A DNA stretch of 64,000 nt. It comes from Atrina japonica. Lineage: Eukaryota > Mollusca > Bivalvia > Pterioida > Pinnidae. This document shows, piece by piece, positions 61,643 to 64,000 of this stretch. A model generated the notes under the pieces. It saw nothing but the letters and a program-made list of their open reading frames with translations. It was not told where the DNA came from and did no database searches. The translations under genes and the position numbers were made by a program. The first letter of the stretch is position 1. Every line of letters starts with the position of its first letter. The stretch is from contig BROG01000460.1 of assembly GCA_030159075.1 (NCBI GenBank), positions 279,501 through 343,500 on the forward strand, given 5' to 3'.

Positions 61643-61656
61643 TATATTATTTTCCC

Positions 61657-61866
61657 ACTGTACTGGCCGGGAACCAGTAAATGGCTAGGACCAGTAGCCG
61701 GCTATTGCATTATTTTGGCTATATAGAATAAGATTTTGTGAGATTTTTTTCATATCAATCATGATAATGGACATTTTTCTCAAACAGAAGAAAAAAAATA
61801 TTGTCATGGTACATAATAAAGACGAAATCATGCCATAGCCGGCTACTGGTCCCCGACCAGTACAGT
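61657..61866. mobile_element. 210-bp TIR hairpin element
   Basis: ACTGTACTGGCCGGGAACCA at the left and TGGTCCCCGACCAGTACAGT at the right are imperfect inverted repeats. A second inverted pair (ccagtagccggctattgc / catagccggctactgg) lies inside. Confidence 0.75.
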
Positions 61867-61881
61867 ATGTGCCACAATCAG

Positions 61882-62080
61882 GTAAAGTCACATGACAGTC
61901 ATTAGCGTAATTGTTGTAAAGTCACATGACAGTCATTAGCATAATTGTTGTAAAGTCACATGACAGTCATTAGCGTAATTGTTGTAAAGTCACATGACAG
62001 TCATTACCATAACTGTTGTAAAGTCACATGACAGTCATTACCGTAATTGTTGTAAAGTCACATGACAGTCATTAGTAATC
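61882..62080. repeat. 34-bp minisatellite, about six units
   Basis: Unit gtaaagtcacatgacagtca + ttagcgtaattgtt. Lies in the intron between exons 2 and 3. Confidence 0.93.
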
Positions 62081-62538
62081 AGTATCAATATATCGGTGAA
62101 AAATGTGCTATATAGAATTATAGAAAAGCAATGCTGAATATCTAAAATGCAACCTAAACAATTTGAACATGTTTAATTACATTTCGTTTCTCATCAAATA
62201 TATAAAACAGTTTTTTTTATTCTTTTTTGAACACTCATGAATATTGAACAATAAACTTTTAAGATCATATTCTAAAAAAAACCAATATTTTTTTCAAAGG
62301 TTGGAAAATATCTTGTACATTGTTTCCTTTATCTCTTTTTTGCATCAGGAAGTCACTTATTTTATGCAATTCCAAATTTCTTTAGATCTATATATTTATA
62401 TTTTATTTTAGTCACATGACTAATTTCCCAGAGCTGGTATCACATGTCTGATTAATGTCACAACTGAAATTTATCAAAATTTAGAGATTAGTTTTAATTA
62501 ATTTTTTTAATCTGTTTTGCTTGTTTGTTTGGGTTATG

Positions 62539-62543
<5 letters not shown>

Positions 62544-62616
<73 letters not shown>
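62544..62616. repeat. (GT)n microsatellite
   Basis: About 36 GT units. The THTH and VCVC frames are artefacts. Confidence 0.96.
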
Positions 62617-62617
<1 letters not shown>

Positions 62618-62728
62618 CAGACTGTTGGAAAGAACTTATATTTAATCTTAAAACATTTAAAACAAACAATCTGATATCTCTTATACATATCAAAAGAAGA
62701 TTTTTGGATTTACTTCTGCTGTACATAC

Positions 62729-62838
62729 CATTATCTAAGGCCCAGTTAGGTGCTTCATTCTGTGTTGTTTGTCTCCAGCGAAATCTAACGAGTGGTACCA
62801 TGGCAACATATGGTAGAGGCTGGGTCACTCGTTTCCAA
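62729..62838 (-). CDS. RELN: Reelin exon 2: end of subrepeat A
   Basis: Encodes WKRVTQPLPYVAMVPLVRFR followed by W-R-Q and WALDN, the conserved end of a Reelin subrepeat. Acceptor GAAAAAG|T and donor AATG|GTATGT are visible. The final G joins exon 3 as GTG to give WALDNVFLGDC. Confidence 0.88.
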
Positions 62839-63963
62839 CTTTTTCAAGTAAACAAAAACCAAAAACATGAGTTACAAGGAGTAAAACAAGGTGTACATGT
62901 ATTTGAGAAACACTCTGTAACAGAGAACAAAGCTAATCATGAGGAATTTAAAGTCCCATAACTCTGTCAAATATTGCCAAATGTTGGCTATAAACATGGC
63001 AATCATAATTCATACCGATATAAGAAAAACATAACCAAGTTTGGTGTTTGGTGAAAGACTAGCATCTTGAAATCAGAATGAAACAGGTTGATAACAATAC
63101 TGACTAAATCAAACCCTGAAAAACAATGGACTCTTCAGTAAATCAATGACTTAAACTAGTCCAAATATGTCTTTAAGGGTAAATGGGTTCACTCAATCAG
63201 CCTATGGAATAATAAAATTAATCTTTACCTTGAGGACATGTCAAGAGAATTTCAAACAGAAGGACTCAGGTTATTTTTCTCCCATTATTTTAATTCTAAA
63301 CATGGACACATGGTAAAAATCTTTGGAGATGACCTAGAAGTACAGTGGAACCTTGCAATTAAGACCATCTGATTCAAAATGGTCTGATTATTGAGGTGGT
63401 CTCTATACAGTGGAACCTTGCAATTAAGACCATCTAACTGATTCAAAATGGTCTGATTATTGAGGTGGTCTCTATACAGTGGAACCTTGCAATTAAGACC
63501 ATCTAACTGATTCAAAATGGTCTGATTATTGAGGTGGTCTCTATACAGTGGAACCTTGCAATTAAGACCATCTAACTGATTCAAAATGGTCTGATAATTG
63601 AGGTGGTCTCTATACAGTGGAACCTTGCAATTAAGACCATCTAACTGATTCAAAATGGTTTGATTATTGAGGTGGTCTCTATACAGTGGAATATTGCTAC
63701 TAAGACAACAAAACTGACTGACTCAAAATGGTAGTGGTCTGATTAGTGATGTAGTCTCTTAAGTAAGAAGCTGTTCTAATTAAGAATTTATCAAGAGACT
63801 TGGTGTCCTGAGTAAGGTGGTCTTTAGGCAAGGATAGACTGTAATTCATTTTATACTTTGGTATACTGTGTGGATTTTTTCCACACCCTTGGGAGGTCAA
63901 CAGAAAATTTTTTCCTGTAAAAAAAAAACAATAAACATGTAAATGATGGGTGAGTTTATTTAC
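62839..63963. other. Intron between exons 1 and 2
   Basis: Contains the 69-bp array at 63340-63690; the remainder is unique AT-rich sequence. Confidence 0.6.
63340..63690. repeat. 69-bp minisatellite, about five units, with a MITE-like end
   Basis: Unit tacagtggaaccttgcaatt + aagaccatctaactgattca at 69-bp spacing. Each unit starts with TACAGTGGAAC, like the end of the TA-flanked MITEs elsewhere in the window. Confidence 0.92.
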
Positions 63964-64000
63964 CTTTGGAAGTCTAGCATTTTGTAATCAGAGCTGACAG
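63964..64000 (-). CDS. RELN: Reelin exon 1 of window (partial, cut by window edge)
   Basis: The minus-strand frame reads VSSDYKMLDFQ and ends in a donor (CCAAAG|GTAAAT). The split codon AG+T joins the next exon to give S-W-K-R-V-T, the usual sequence before the FRW segment of a Reelin subrepeat. The 5' part is beyond the window. Confidence 0.7.

Overview
The window is eukaryotic (animal) genomic DNA, AT-rich and very rich in tandem and interspersed repeats. Its composition, tRNA-derived SINEs, small TIR elements and an invertebrate-type peritrophin-A (CBM14) protein suggest an invertebrate, most likely a mollusc such as a bivalve. That placement is inference; nothing here fixes the species.

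Almost the whole window is the middle of one large minus-strand gene for a Reelin-type extracellular matrix protein. I could place 34 coding exons from 64000 down to 1001. They give about 6,013 nt (about 2,004 residues), and every splice phase joins cleanly. The protein continues off both ends. It holds six EGF modules and eleven BNR/Asp-box motifs (S-x-D-G-G-x-T-W type), flanked by the FRWWQP...WAIDNVYIG segments that close Reelin subrepeats. This is about five and a half to six of the eight repeats known in vertebrate Reelin. The N-terminal reeler domain and the basic C-terminus are not in the window.

The 10.2 kb intron at 50744-60941 contains a complete five-exon gene on the opposite (+) strand, 54578-60125. 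It encodes a 249-residue secreted protein with three four-cysteine CBM14-like chitin-binding domains, a signal peptide and a furin-type RVKR site finished by a 30-nt microexon. A TATA box and poly(A) signals are visible. Just upstream in the same intron is an inverted, decayed copy of part of Reelin exon 26 (53773-54139), split by a MITE that left a TA duplication.

Layout: 1-4.2 kb, exons 34-30 with (TA)n tracts, a MITE and a 31-bp minisatellite on a splice donor. 4.6-10.07 kb, a 39-bp minisatellite of about 140 units. 10.6-13 kb, exons 29-27. 13.3-18.55 kb, a second unrelated 39-bp array, invaded by a 1.9 kb foldback transposon with an 8-bp target duplication that itself carries a SINE. 18.8-50.7 kb, exons 26-4 with many intronic minisatellites. 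50.7-60.9 kb, the host intron of the nested gene. 60.9-64 kb, exons 3-1.

The most unusual pattern is that five separate minisatellites begin at Reelin splice junctions and have multiplied the junction itself: three donors (2.0, 20.7, 25.6 kb) and two acceptors (37.9, 50.0 kb). Reading through the donor copies, or using the 50.0 kb acceptor copies, brings an in-frame stop. The 48-bp acceptor array at 37.9 kb stays open in the Reelin frame, so each upstream acceptor could add 16 residues.
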